From Mucor racemosus (Eukaryota > Mucoromycota > Mucoromycetes > Mucorales > Mucoraceae), in contig JAPEHQ010000009.1 in the NCBI GenBank assembly GCA_027405735.1, positions 1,736,001 to 1,800,000 on the forward strand: a stretch of 64,000 bases of DNA, read 5' to 3'. Below the pieces are notes generated by a model. It did not search any database. It was not told the DNA's origin and saw only the letters and a list, made by a program, of their open reading frames with translations. Numbering within the stretch: the first letter of the stretch is position 1; every line of letters begins with the position of its first letter. This document shows positions 24,901 to 35,515 of the stretch, in pieces. The translations under genes were made by a program, and so were the position numbers.

Positions 24901-24954
24901 CTTCATTTAGGTACTTGTAATAGATCAAGTGGTTGTCAATCCGGATATATAATT

Positions 24955-25150
24955 TAAATGTTGTATGATTGAATTTTAATCTATAATAGGGAAGAGAGGT
25001 TGGTGTTGTAGTAAACAACATGTATCAAGTTCATTTAGAGTAATCAGGTTGGTCTTAAACAACATCTAAGATCTAGTAATTTTAGAACCACAAAAGCATT
25101 AAAATGTCAAATTGGACCACTGGTACTTCCAAACTAGAAACTAAATCTGA
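24955..25150 (-). repeat. Inverted partial copy of LTR family E
   Basis: Reverse complement of about 25430-25565, sharing AGTACCAGTGGTCCAATT and ACTAGATCTTAGAT. Together with the LTR at 25246-25562 it forms an inverted repeat about 300 bp apart. Confidence 0.6.
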
Positions 25151-25245
25151 TAAATTAGTCATAAGATATATTTATTTAAATTGAGATTATAAATATAAAG
25201 AGAAAGAAAAAAACAAGTAAATTAACCGGCGTTCATTGAGCTGTG

Positions 25246-25562
25246 CGGCAAAAAACTTATATAAAAAAGCAATAGGAACTACAATTAGAACTCTTTCGAG
25301 TTTATTAAAAGTATCTAAAATAAAGCAAAGGTTTATGAATTATTATCGCCTTTGTGATATATATACTACTTTCCAATTATATTAATAATACGGTAATAAG
25401 ATCTTAAAACAAGATCTTCGTGGTTTAGTTTAGTTCCTAGTTTAGAAGTACCAGTGGTCCAATTGACATTTTAATGTTTTTGTGATTTTAAAATTACTAG
25501 ATCTTAGATTCTGTCTAAGATTAACCTGATTACTGAAAGAAATTGATATGTAGTTTACTACA
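25246..25562 (+). mobile_element. Solo LTR, family E (about 317 bp)
   Basis: Starts TGCGGCAAAAAACTTATATA and ends AGTTTACTACA. Flanks AGCTG and ATCTG are a possible 5-bp duplication with one mismatch. Part is shared with family D (CAATAGGAA, then CTCTT and AGTTTATTAAA), so D and E are related. A diverged inverted copy lies at 58085-58275. Confidence 0.6.
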
Positions 25563-27046
25563 ATCTGTATTGGTTAATGATGATATTTATATGACTAGGA
25601 GTATTATGTAATATTTGATTTTGAACTTTATGGAATGTAATAAATCAAATCATTATAGTACTTAATTTTTATTTTTAATTTTAAATCAATGATTCGATAC
25701 TACACTTTACCCTGATATTAACTCTTCTTCGATTAGCCGTACGATCTCGCTACGCTCAATTACGGCGTCATCCTGCGGGCTCGCTTTTGCAATTTTTTTA
25801 ATGAATATATCATATGACTGGCACCTCTATCTTGTCTCTCGATTAGTGTCTCTCTAGTCAAAAAATACATGTTTTATAACAAATATGAATGAAATTTATG
25901 AATATCCTTTTTTTTTTAAAAAAAAACTATGTTTTTCTGTAGTATATTGTTAGAAAGCATCTGCTATTCCTCCTATTTTTTATTTGAACACGCCTAAGAC
26001 GATTATGTGTATGATTTAAAATTGTCTCCTATACATCCCACCTTGCTTGGTGTTGTAGATGGAACAGGCCCATTTGATATATAGAATTTTACAGTAATAA
26101 ACTTGAATCGAGGGGGTACAGCATCGTGAATTGTTGAAAAAGTTTTCAAGTATTATAATATCTCTTATTTTTAAGACTTACAAGGCTTATAAACGGAATA
26201 TTAATTTTAAAAAATATTCCTGTCCAGATCATCAATTTTGACATTTTTTAATTTTTTTTTTTTTGAATTTGCAAATCTAGAGTTAATTATACTACCAATT
26301 ATAAAAACAAAAAATATACACATATACAACATTTAGAGCTCTATTTGTCCAATAGAAGATGACCAACATTTTTATTGCAAAATATTACATGAAAATCCTT
26401 TAACGAAAAATCCGTTTTTGGGGCAAAAGTACAAAGTTTCATTAATTAACATTTAATATTAAGCTTTTATAAAATGCGTATTAGTTATAGCTACAATTTT
26501 CTCTCACAAGGTAGTATATTTAAACGTTAATTTTGGTATCAAAATTTGATTTTTCTATTTTTTGATCAAAATCATGAGTGTTGGTAAGGATAAAATGAGT
26601 CACCGAAAATGTCCGCTACAAAGTCTGAATTTTCAGATCATATGTGGTTAAATATAAGAAAAGTAAAAAAAGAAAAAACCGCTTTTTTATTTAAACTTAG
26701 ATATACCATAGTATAAGAGACTTAGCCGTTCAATCCTGCATTATTCAATTACGGCGTTGTTCTACGGGCTCGCTTTTGCAATTTTTTAATGGATGTATGA
26801 TATGACAAACTGTTTTTCTGGTAGAAAATGCATGTTTCTATAATAACAGATATTGCCTATTTTGTTTAGTTTATGGCTCATGCGTTTTAATGCTGCTTTT
26901 ACATTGGCTGAAATGTGCAATTTAGCAGGGTTTTAATTGGGCTAAATAATGTAAAGCCTTGAAAATAATCCTTTTCTACGTGTGTTGTTTCCCTCTATTT
27001 GTTTTCATATTTGAAGGATATATTGACCATTTGATAAAGTATATCA

Positions 27047-27774
27047 TGCAGTGGAATTACATACTAAAAACGCTTGATAAAAATAAAACAACCTAAATTC
27101 CAAGTGTCGCTCATACGATATGATGCCACTTGAAATGTGAACAACAATAATAAACAAACGCTTCAATTGAACACAATAACAAACGCATGCTAAAAATATG
27201 AAATACCCTTTTTGAACCATACATGTCGTGTAGATTATAGCACCCTTGATCACGGCGCAATCAATTACACAAATGACATATATATCAAAACAGGATTCTA
27301 TCCAAATCAATAATGATAATAAACAAAGATATCAATTTAGTCAACTACTCATCTACAGTATATCGAAGTTGCACTATCAATATAAATAAGTTCAAGCATA
27401 TAAAAACTACCCCTTAAAAATCAAGGTTACATAAAATAGATATAACAGAAATAAACAAAACAACCATTTCCCAAAAGGTCGATATTGTCACACTTGACAT
27501 ACAATCCCTTATGGTCAATGCTCTACATAATTTACCCCTTAAAATATCAAATCAATAACAATGTACTGAAAACTGGAAGATTACTAAATATACATCCATT
27601 CAAGTCTGACGGTATCCAAGTTCTCCAAATCACTATAAATACCCTTATACTTTTCAATTATTTTGACTCTTCAGAAATCTTTTGTAATAAAACTTTAGCT
27701 GATTATAATTGTATTTCTACTGCTTTTATTTTTATATTTTTTTATTGTAGTAAATAACATCGTCATTTACTGCA
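27047..27774 (+). mobile_element. Solo LTR, family L3 (728 bp), TSD TATCA
   Basis: Termini TGCAGTGG...TTTACTGCA share the inverted 6-mer TGCAGT/ACTGCA and are flanked by perfect TATCA duplications (27042-27046, 27775-27779). F3 reads across the same point without it (near 62490). CACTATAAATACCC and AATAAAAC near the right side look like TATA box and polyadenylation signal, giving plus orientation. The 90-codon frame within it has no retroelement motif. Confidence 0.88.
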
Positions 27775-27873
27775 TATCAGACTATTAAGTTGGTATTCTT
27801 TTATCTGAATACGCATGCTAATATAAGGGAGGACAAATGTTTTTTTTAATATAGGTAGCAGTCTATATTAGAG

Positions 27874-27943
27874 ACCAGGGTTGCTGTCGAGCCTAGCTTA
27901 TTCTAGTAAATTTGGCTGGCAAAACCCGGCTCGACATCAATAC
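27874..27943. mobile_element. 70-bp MITE with 8-bp TSD TATTAGAG
   Basis: Flanked by perfect 8-bp duplications TATTAGAG (27866-27873, 27944-27951). Copies F2 and F3 lack the insert. The inner ends carry TGTCGAGCC and its complement GGCTCGACA. The left end ACCAGGGTTG resembles hAT-type CAGGG termini, and an 8-bp TSD fits hAT. The GC-rich ends stand out from the AT-rich host repeat. Confidence 0.85.
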
Positions 27944-29239
27944 TATTAGAGACTGATTTTTTTATTTAACCGTATTCTAAGATCAAATATCAGTATTTAC
28001 TACTGTAGTGTTGGACGTATTTCTTGATTACCAGATCAAATCGGAGACTATGATATTTATATCTACTCAATGAAAACTTAGAACTGGCTACAAACCCACA
28101 AGATATTTCAGACAAGTGATAAAATTTCAAATAATATAGAAATACAAAAAAAGAATGATCTGATGTCTTGCCTAATAACCATAGTCTTGATCATAGCTAT
28201 ACTAGAAAGCTAATCTTTTTACAGCTGACAATCGTAAACTAAAATAGTAAGTTTTAAGAAGGTTAATTTGTTTAAATTTTATGTGTGATAAAGTAACATC
28301 TATAATATTAGATTGGGATTGCATATAGATTTAAGTAGTAAGTGTTATTTAAGTTTATGCTCGAGCAAAAACCATTCTTGCTGTAAACATTATAGCTATT
28401 ATAAACATATTTACAAATGATGATACTCGTAAATATATTGGTTCTTGCATGTATTGCTCTATCACATCAACGACGCATTGACTTGTATTGCCTATAATCA
28501 ATATAAATAAAAGCAAATGTAATTTAAAAACTCATTCCAGTAAAAAATTCAATGAAAGTTTGAGAACGGCACGGTTCTCATATCCAAAAAACTAATTTGT
28601 GTCCATACAATCAGCTCATTGTGCTCATGGTCAGATTTTATTATTATGCGCAACAAATAGGGATACAGTAATGGTATGCTTATGGGCAATTCTGTACTAT
28701 TATGCACATATCGGATTAATGTCACACACACGGACAGAATCTATAATTCTGCACATACAGGCTTCTTTTTGTTATGCTCGTGTGCAGTTTCTTTTGTTGT
28801 GCCCATCATGTGCATCTTGTTATTTTTTTAGCCATTATTCAGTGGGTGGAACAACTCATCAAGCCATAGTGTGCAGCCCACCTGGGCACAACAAAATCAT
28901 CTTGTGCAGCACAGGTCGGCCGTAGTGATAATAATACATCCAAAAGACGTATTTATACACATAAATTGTAACTACTACTAAGGTTTCACTACCTAAGAAT
29001 ATGATGTAAATCAATGATCTGCATTAATTTACTACAACACTAATTATTAGACTGAGACCTTGGATGTGAGACCTATGATGAGTATCGACATAACAAAGCA
29101 TTTCAAAGCATACGTTATCAAACAACATACTTAGATGGCAAATACTCACCATATGCAATTAATATCATTTTGCCTTTTATTTAATTGCTGTATTATTAAA
29201 AATGAAGCTTTTCATAGCTTGCAATATAACAATGACAAT

Positions 29240-29490
29240 GGGATGTTTCTGATTTTAGATTGACATTTATCATAAGGCGGGCTGATAATACGCTTGATAA
29301 TACTGTAGATAAAACCAGTAAATTTAATTTATGGAATTTGAATGCAAATACCGAGGAACCATTTGTAAGTACTTAAGTTGGTTCTGGTAAATTATTGAAT
29401 AAATTGGCTTGGGACAAAGAGGGTAAAAAGGCGGCAATAATAGGTTTCAGGTTCCAGCGATGGCTATGTTTATGTTTATGATGATATGGA
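29240..29490 (+). pseudogene. Dynein intermediate chain fragment captured in family F, copy F2
   Basis: Reading from about 29305, the frame gives KFNLWNLNANTEEPFVST, a stop, then VGSGKLLNKLAWDKEGKKAA, before a 10-nt insertion shifts the frame ahead of the SSDG/VYVYD blade. This matches the C-terminal WD40 region of cytoplasmic dynein intermediate chain as I know that family. The nonsense codon (TAA where Gln is likely) and the frameshift make it a dead copy. The same fragment lies at the same place in F3 (60690-60830). Confidence 0.7.
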
Positions 29491-29587
29491 AAACAGAAGA
29501 TTAAAGCTTAATGTAAATCACCTCTAGCACAATAATTATAAAGTAAGACTATATTATCTTCAAATAAACTACCACACAATATTAGCA

Positions 29588-31477
29588 TGTACAGTAATAT
29601 GATTGAATCAAGTGGGTACAGAATCATAAATTGTTGAAAAAGTTTTCAAGTATTATAATATCTCTTATTTTTAAGACTTACAAGGCTTATAAACGGAATA
29701 TTAATTTTAAAAAATATTCCTGTCCAGATCATCAATTTTGACATTTTTTAATTTTTTTTTTTTTTGAATTTGCAAATCTAGAGTTAATTATACTACCAAT
29801 TATAAAAACAAAAAATATACACATATACAACATTTAGAGCTCTATTTGTCCAATAGAAGATAACCAACATTTTTATTGCAAAATATTACATGAAAATCCC
29901 TTAACGAAAAATCCGTTTTTGGGGCAAAAGTACAAAGTTTCATTAATTAACATTTAATATTAAGCTTTTATAAAATGCGTATTAGTTATAGCTACAATTT
30001 TCTCTCACAAGGTAGTATATTTAAACGTTAATTTTGGTATCAAAATTTGATTTTTCTATTTTTTGATCAAAATCATGAGTGTTGGTAAGGATAAAATGAG
30101 TCACCGAAAATGTCCGCTACAAAGTCTGAATTTTCAGATCATATGTGGTTAAATATAAGAAAAGTAAAAAAAGAAAAAACCGCTTTTTTATTTAAACTTA
30201 GATATACCATAGTATAAGAGACTTAGCCGCTCAATTTTGCTATATTCAATTACGGCGTCGCTCTACGGGCCCGCCTTTGCAATTTTTTAATGGATGTATG
30301 ATATGACAAACTGTTTTTCTGGTAGAAAATGCATGTTTCTATAATAACAGATATTGCCTATTTTGTTTAATTTATGATTCATGTATTCTGATAAAAGAAA
30401 AGAATATCAGCTTGATAGTCTCATATGCCTTATCAAACGGTGAATATACCCTTGGAATATCAAAACAAAAAGAGAAAAACGACACACGTACATTATTTAG
30501 CGCAATTAAGACCCTGTTAAATTGCACATTTCAGCCAATGTAAAAGCAGTGTTACAGCGCTAGTATAAGGGACTGATATTATCGTTTAACCGCATTCTAA
30601 GATCAAATATCATTATTTACTACTGTATTTTTGGACGTATTTCTTGATTACTCAGATCAAATCGAAGGCAATAATATTTATACCTACTCAATAAAAAGCT
30701 AGAGCTGGCTACAAACTCACGAAATGTTACAGAAAAGTGATGAAATTTCAAATGATATAGAAAGAAAAAAAGAACAATTTAATGTCTTGCTTAATAATCA
30801 TAGTTTTGATCGTAGCTATACTAGAAAGCAAATCTTTTTATAGCTGACACTCGTAAACTAAAATAGTAAGTTTAAAGAAGGTTAATTTGTTTAAATTCTA
30901 TGAGTGATAAAGTAACATCTATGATCTTTGATTTGGCTTGCATATAAATTACCATTGTTGCTGCAAACATTATAGCTATAACCATATTTACAAATGATAA
31001 TAATCGTAAATATATTGGCTCTTGCATGCATTGCTTTACATTAACAATATATTGAATTGCATTGTCTATAGTCTATATTAATAAAAGCAAATATAATTTA
31101 AAAACCCATTCCAGTAGAAAATGGAATGGAATTTTGAGAATAGCACGATGCTCATGTGCAAACCAGTTTGTGCCCATACGATCAGCTCATTATGCTCATG
31201 GTAAGGCTTTATTATTATACACAATAGGAATAATGATATGCTTATGGGCAACTCTACTATTATGCACACATGGGATTAATGCCATGCATATGATCAGAAT
31301 ATATAATTCTGCACATACAAGCTTAGCGTTATGCTCATGTGCAGTTTCTTTTGTTATGCCCGTGTGCATATTGTTATTTTTTTAGCCATATTCAGTGGGC
31401 ACAACAACTCAGGCTATAGTGTACAGCCCACCTGGGCACAGCGAAATCATCTCGTGCAGCATAGGTCAGCCGTAGTG
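29588..31477 (+). mobile_element. Family F element, copy F2
   Basis: Near-identical to F1 over about 700 bp, and like F1 it ends in GCCGTAGTG preceded by words such as GTGCAGC and CACCTGGGCACA. It lacks the L3 LTR and the 70-bp MITE seen in F1. Its segment at about 30380-30555 is reversed relative to F1 and F3. The dynein fragment lies at its left side (29240-29490). Confidence 0.65.
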
Positions 31478-33693
31478 GCAGCTCTAAAAATATTCAGAAT
31501 TATAATTTTGGTATCGCAGGAATCAAGCGTACACTTGCCTCCAAGTGGGGTTTGTGGTTTTATAGCTTTGCAGACCAATTAGGTTCAGAAATAACACTAT
31601 ATCAGCCAGAATTAGCCTATTTGGCAATGTCAACTAACAACTACCGAGATTAATTAATAAACATCCTCTCTATGTATAATCAAAGTTGTAATGAAAATTT
31701 CAATTGTCTATTTTTTGGCTCTTTTTATTTGGATATTTTCAAAATTATTTTACACATATTTGTGAATACATACATTTTGTAATGACTCAAACTATCACTA
31801 TAATAATTTATAGTAGTAATGCCCATCCCAAATGTTCCTCTAAATACTACTATATGTTGGGGTATAAATATAGATTGGGGTAATTGGTGAATTGATACGT
31901 ATATCTGGTTTAGGCGTTGAGATCGTCTTTGTTCTGCTACTGCCTATTATAGTTGTGTTTATTGATATATATGTTCTTAATGTTGGTGGTTCGGTATGAC
32001 ATTTAGTATTGGTTATTAAATGTCATATCATGTTGAGTTTCAATGATCGATGTTGGATTTTCATAATTTTTCCTGAATTTATAATTGCTATATTTTTGAC
32101 ATATCGGAAGCATTACAATATAGGCATATTTTATTGATTTCAATTTTAAAAACCATCACGGTATCCCGTGCGATATAAGGCTATACTCTCTATAAGGCTG
32201 AAAACCCATCCCAAAAAGTTAGCGTTATATAGTGCGGCCACTGTATTCATATTTTATAACATTTCAGTTATATATATATAGCCAAAATGTTATAAATAAT
32301 TGCAAAAAATGGTTTTTATTTCTGTCCATACCTTATCATGTTATATATCATTAATTGTTTGAGGAGTATGCAAAAGTGAGCTCTCTCGTTAAAATGACAA
32401 TCTTAAATGTTAGATAGGTATATATATTGGTAATTGATATATATATATATATATATATATCGAACGTATTTTATAAATTGATTTCGTCGAAAAACAGATG
32501 AAACGTTTTCAATTATCCACAAAGAGCATCTATAGAATTACATATACGCACTTGATTTGTAAATATTATTTTGTGTACAAATGCAGATAATGATTATTAT
32601 TCACAAAATGAGATATGTACCAAAAACCGTTATATTAAATATTCTGTTGTCCAGAATTTAAATCTAAAATTTACATTAAATGTATAAATATATAAATTTA
32701 TAGTTGTACAACTTGTGTAGTCTTATGATTTTTTCAGTACCTCTTGGATGTTTGTAATGATTCTTGGGAAAGTTGCAATTTACAGTACTTGTGCAACGTT
32801 GGATTAGATTTTAGATGAGTGTAACCTTCAACGAAACAAGAAATATTTTCTACAACATACTTTTTTTTGGTTAATTACGGATCAAAAAGTACACACATTT
32901 ACTATTCAAAGCAAGGGTTAATATTGTTTGTACATATGAAATATATGTATAGCCTTTAAGCGATTGTTAAATTTTTGTATTATTCAATATGTAATTGCAT
33001 TTTCACTTAAATGTGAATTACAGAGAGTTATGTAACAGACTACTACAAATTAAGGGTACCTTCTTCTTCTTCAAACGGGTAAGCTTTTAAATATATGTGT
33101 ACCCTTATTTCCCAGTAACATTCGTTTTTACTAGTTGGTGCTATTTATATTTAGCGCCAAACTGTACACACAAAACATTTTAACTCTACAACATATCTCA
33201 ATCAAGCAATATAATTATTTTTCACCCTTGAATCCCAAAATGAAAAATATGCAGACATTACCTATGCATAATAATTTAATCTTATAGAAAAATTGTATTC
33301 ATTTCTGTATTATGTGGTTGACAAAAAAATCTTTAAAGTTTACCCAATTTTCGGTTTCGATCGGCGGAAATTCGGTCAAATTTAAATTCAGAATCAGGGG
33401 TATATTGTTTCAATTCAAACTTGAATTGTATGTAACCATTTTGCGTTGTTCAAGTCAATTATAAATCAGTTGCAGAAAAAAAAAAATATTGATAAGCAGA
33501 TTTCTTATCATAATGAAAAACTTGATACCGTTAGTTTTATTTGTGAACATGCAACAAGCCAAGCCAAGGCCGAATTAAACCGAATTTTGTTTTCCCATTT
33601 ATCCTTAAAAACTATATTTGTATTCTAAAATAATGAAACAAAATATGTAATGCACAGATGAATATTTCCTTTTCTTTCCAATGTGAATGAATT
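31478..33693. other. Gene-free, AT-rich stretch with AT microsatellite
   Basis: Contains an (AT)n run at about 32437-32461. No gene, and no repeat shared with other parts of the window, was recognised. TGTTGGGGTATAAATATAG at 31856 resembles an LTR start, but no matching end was found. The right end is the 3' flank of the tRNA-thiolase gene. Confidence 0.45.
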
Positions 33694-34860
33694 TTATAAA
33701 ACTTTATCTATAACACCACCACCTAAACACCAATCTTGATCCCAAACTACTACTTGTTGGCCACGTGCTATTGCACGTATCGGATTCATGAAACGTACAT
33801 TATATTGACCATCCGGTTGAAGTGACAAAATCGCCTTTTCAGGTGATTGTCTGTATCTGATCTGAGCATCTACCACCATTTCACCATCAAAGCCTATCGG
33901 TGGATGCTGATGAATCCAGACCCAATCACGCGCAGTACAACCATTGTGAAAAAGAGCAGGATGATTTGAACCAGCAACACATACTAGTTTATTTTCACTC
34001 ATGATTTTCTGTGCCACAAACCATTTATCTGAACCATGACAGATGCGGGATGCCTGACCAATAGTGTAACCAAAGAGGCCTTGATGTTGACCAATCAATT
34101 GACCATTTTCCAAGTTCACAACAGGTCCAGGAGGTTGATCAATATACTGTTCTAAAAATTCTGCGAATCGTCTACGCTGACCTACAAAGCAAATACCCAT
34201 ACTTTCTTTTTTGGATGCAATGTCGTGTAAACCCAGTTCTTTTGCTAGTAGCTTCACTGTTGATTTTGATTCAATTTCTCCCAATGGAAAAATAGTTCGT
34301 AAAAGTGCTTGTTCAGGAACAGTAGAGAGGTAATATGATTGATCTTTGTTGCGTTCTAATCCACGTAGTAATTTACCATTGACTGAACGACAATAATGTC
34401 CTGTGGCAAACCATGCATTTTTCGGTATTTTATCCAATAATGCACCGAATTTGATGAAACTGTTGCAAGCTATATCTGGATTGGGTGTAAGTCCTCGGGC
34501 ATAGTCATCCAATGTCTTTTCAAACACATCGTTCCAATACTCTTTGACAAAATCCACATGTTCGCATTCGATATCTAAATGTTGACACACTTTTTGAACG
34601 TCTTCCCAATCTTCTCTACTCGTACATACGCCTCTCTCATCTGAAGTGTCCCAATTTCGCATGTAAATACCCCGGACATTATAGCCCTGTTTCTTTAACA
34701 ATGCAGCTGATACACTTGAATCTACTCCACCTGACATGGCCATAACGACAAGATCGCCTTTTTGAGGGGCAGCAGATTTTTGTTGATATTGAAGTGTTGT
34801 GAGACAACGTTTAAATACAGAAGTGCATTGCAATGATAGTATTTTTTTTTGCACAAGCAT
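33694..34860 (-). CDS. mtu1: Mitochondrial tRNA 2-thiouridylase (Mtu1/TrmU, MnmA family)
   Basis: Intronless, 388 residues, the usual length. The PP-loop SGGVDSSV (43-50) binds ATP; NPDIACNSFIKFG holds the first catalytic Cys (C132) and GICFVGQR the second (C224); RNKDQSYYLS (about 170-179) is the tRNA/ATP-binding motif, and GQASRICHGSDKWFVA is the central beta-barrel entry. The first 25 residues are basic and lack acids (KK, KR, R), fitting a mitochondrial presequence. The enzyme adds sulfur at C2 of wobble uridine 34 of mitochondrial tRNAs for Lys, Glu and Gln, taking sulfur relayed from Nfs1. It is transcribed away from the kinase gene, with 655 bp between start codons. Base use is like its neighbours. 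The symbol is by homology. Confidence 0.97.
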   Translation of the reverse strand: MLVQKKILSLQCTSVFKRCLTTLQYQQKSAAPQKGDLVVMAMSGGVDSSVSAALLKKQGYNVRGIYMRNWDTSDERGVCTSREDWEDVQKVCQHLDIECEHVDFVKEYWNDVFEKTLDDYARGLTPNPDIACNSFIKFGALLDKIPKNAWFATGHYCRSVNGKLLRGLERNKDQSYYLSTVPEQALLRTIFPLGEIESKSTVKLLAKELGLHDIASKKESMGICFVGQRRRFAEFLEQYIDQPPGPVVNLENGQLIGQHQGLFGYTIGQASRICHGSDKWFVAQKIMSENKLVCVAGSNHPALFHNGCTARDWVWIHQHPPIGFDGEMVVDAQIRYRQSPEKAILSLQPDGQYNVRFMNPIRAIARGQQVVVWDQDWCLGGGVIDKVL

Positions 34861-35158
34861 GATTATTTAGAAGAAAGAACAAAAACAGGAAAAAGTTTTT
34901 TTTTGTTTTGACACATTTCTGTAGTGTTTGATTGGTTTAAACGATGGGTGAGTACTACAGAAGAAAACATGAATAAGGGGTCTCGATTGTTGTTTTTTTG
35001 ATTTAACAATATATTATTTATATATGTAGTCTCGGAAAAACAGTGATTTTTAATTTAAAAAAAGAAAAAGAAATGTTTATTTATTATATATATGTATATA
35101 TATATACCAATATCAACTGATTTTTTTTTCTATTACACAGCTTCAAACAGTTTGAAGG

Positions 35159-35193
<35 letters not shown>

Positions 35194-35515
35194 AATCAGC
35201 GTCATTTTTTATAATGCTGAAAACCTTGAAACTTGTTGCTGAAATGATTGACAGGGCATTTAATATAACCATAAGCAATTGGAAAAAAGTCTGTGACGCA
35301 TCCATCATCAGATTTATACATGTATATGTTTATAATATAAAGTTTCATCCTTCATTTAGTTTCAAGTAGCATCAAAAAAAGGGGGGAGGAGAAGGGTCAT
35401 TTGGGGGGAGGGGAAGAGATGGAAGATATAAATTAAGCTCACATTTTACATCTCTTCCCTTTTTTTTTTTTCCTCTTCATCTTTTCTTGTACATATCAAT
35501 TAAAAATATATAAAA
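34861..35515. promoter_or_regulatory. Bidirectional upstream region between mtu1 and the kinase
   Basis: Contains about 29 A in a row (35163-35191), a G/A-rich block (about 35380-35425), a TATA-like ATATAAATTAAG near 35427 and a T/C-rich leader just before the kinase ATG. The TATA-like site, G/A block and pyrimidine leader suggest the kinase core promoter. Function is inferred. Confidence 0.5.

Larger units (their letters stand above)
26085..28927 (+). mobile_element. Family F element, copy F1 (CACTA-like 3' end), with nested insertions
   Basis: Aligns with F2 (29588-31477) and F3 (59823-63739), all in the same orientation. The block 26130-26830 is nearly identical to 29632-30360. The right end GGCCGTAGTG is the complement of CTACGGCCGA found at the F3 left end, and TAGTG termini fit CACTA/EnSpm-type elements. 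Subterminal DNA (28600-28927) is rich in TGCACAT/TGGGCA-type words, as expected for CACTA subterminal repeats. F1 is interrupted by an LTR (27047-27774) and a 70-bp MITE (27874-27943). No transposase is seen. The 5' end of this copy is missing or unrecognised. Confidence 0.6.

Noticed and set aside
28599..28925. 108-codon frame near the right end of F1, with a related frame at 31062-31385
   Set aside because: It lies in the subterminal word repeats of family F; the two frames diverge at indels, so it is repeat sequence rather than a conserved protein.
31856..31900. TGTTGGGGTATAAATATAG as an LTR start
   Set aside because: No matching CA end, duplication or second copy was found.
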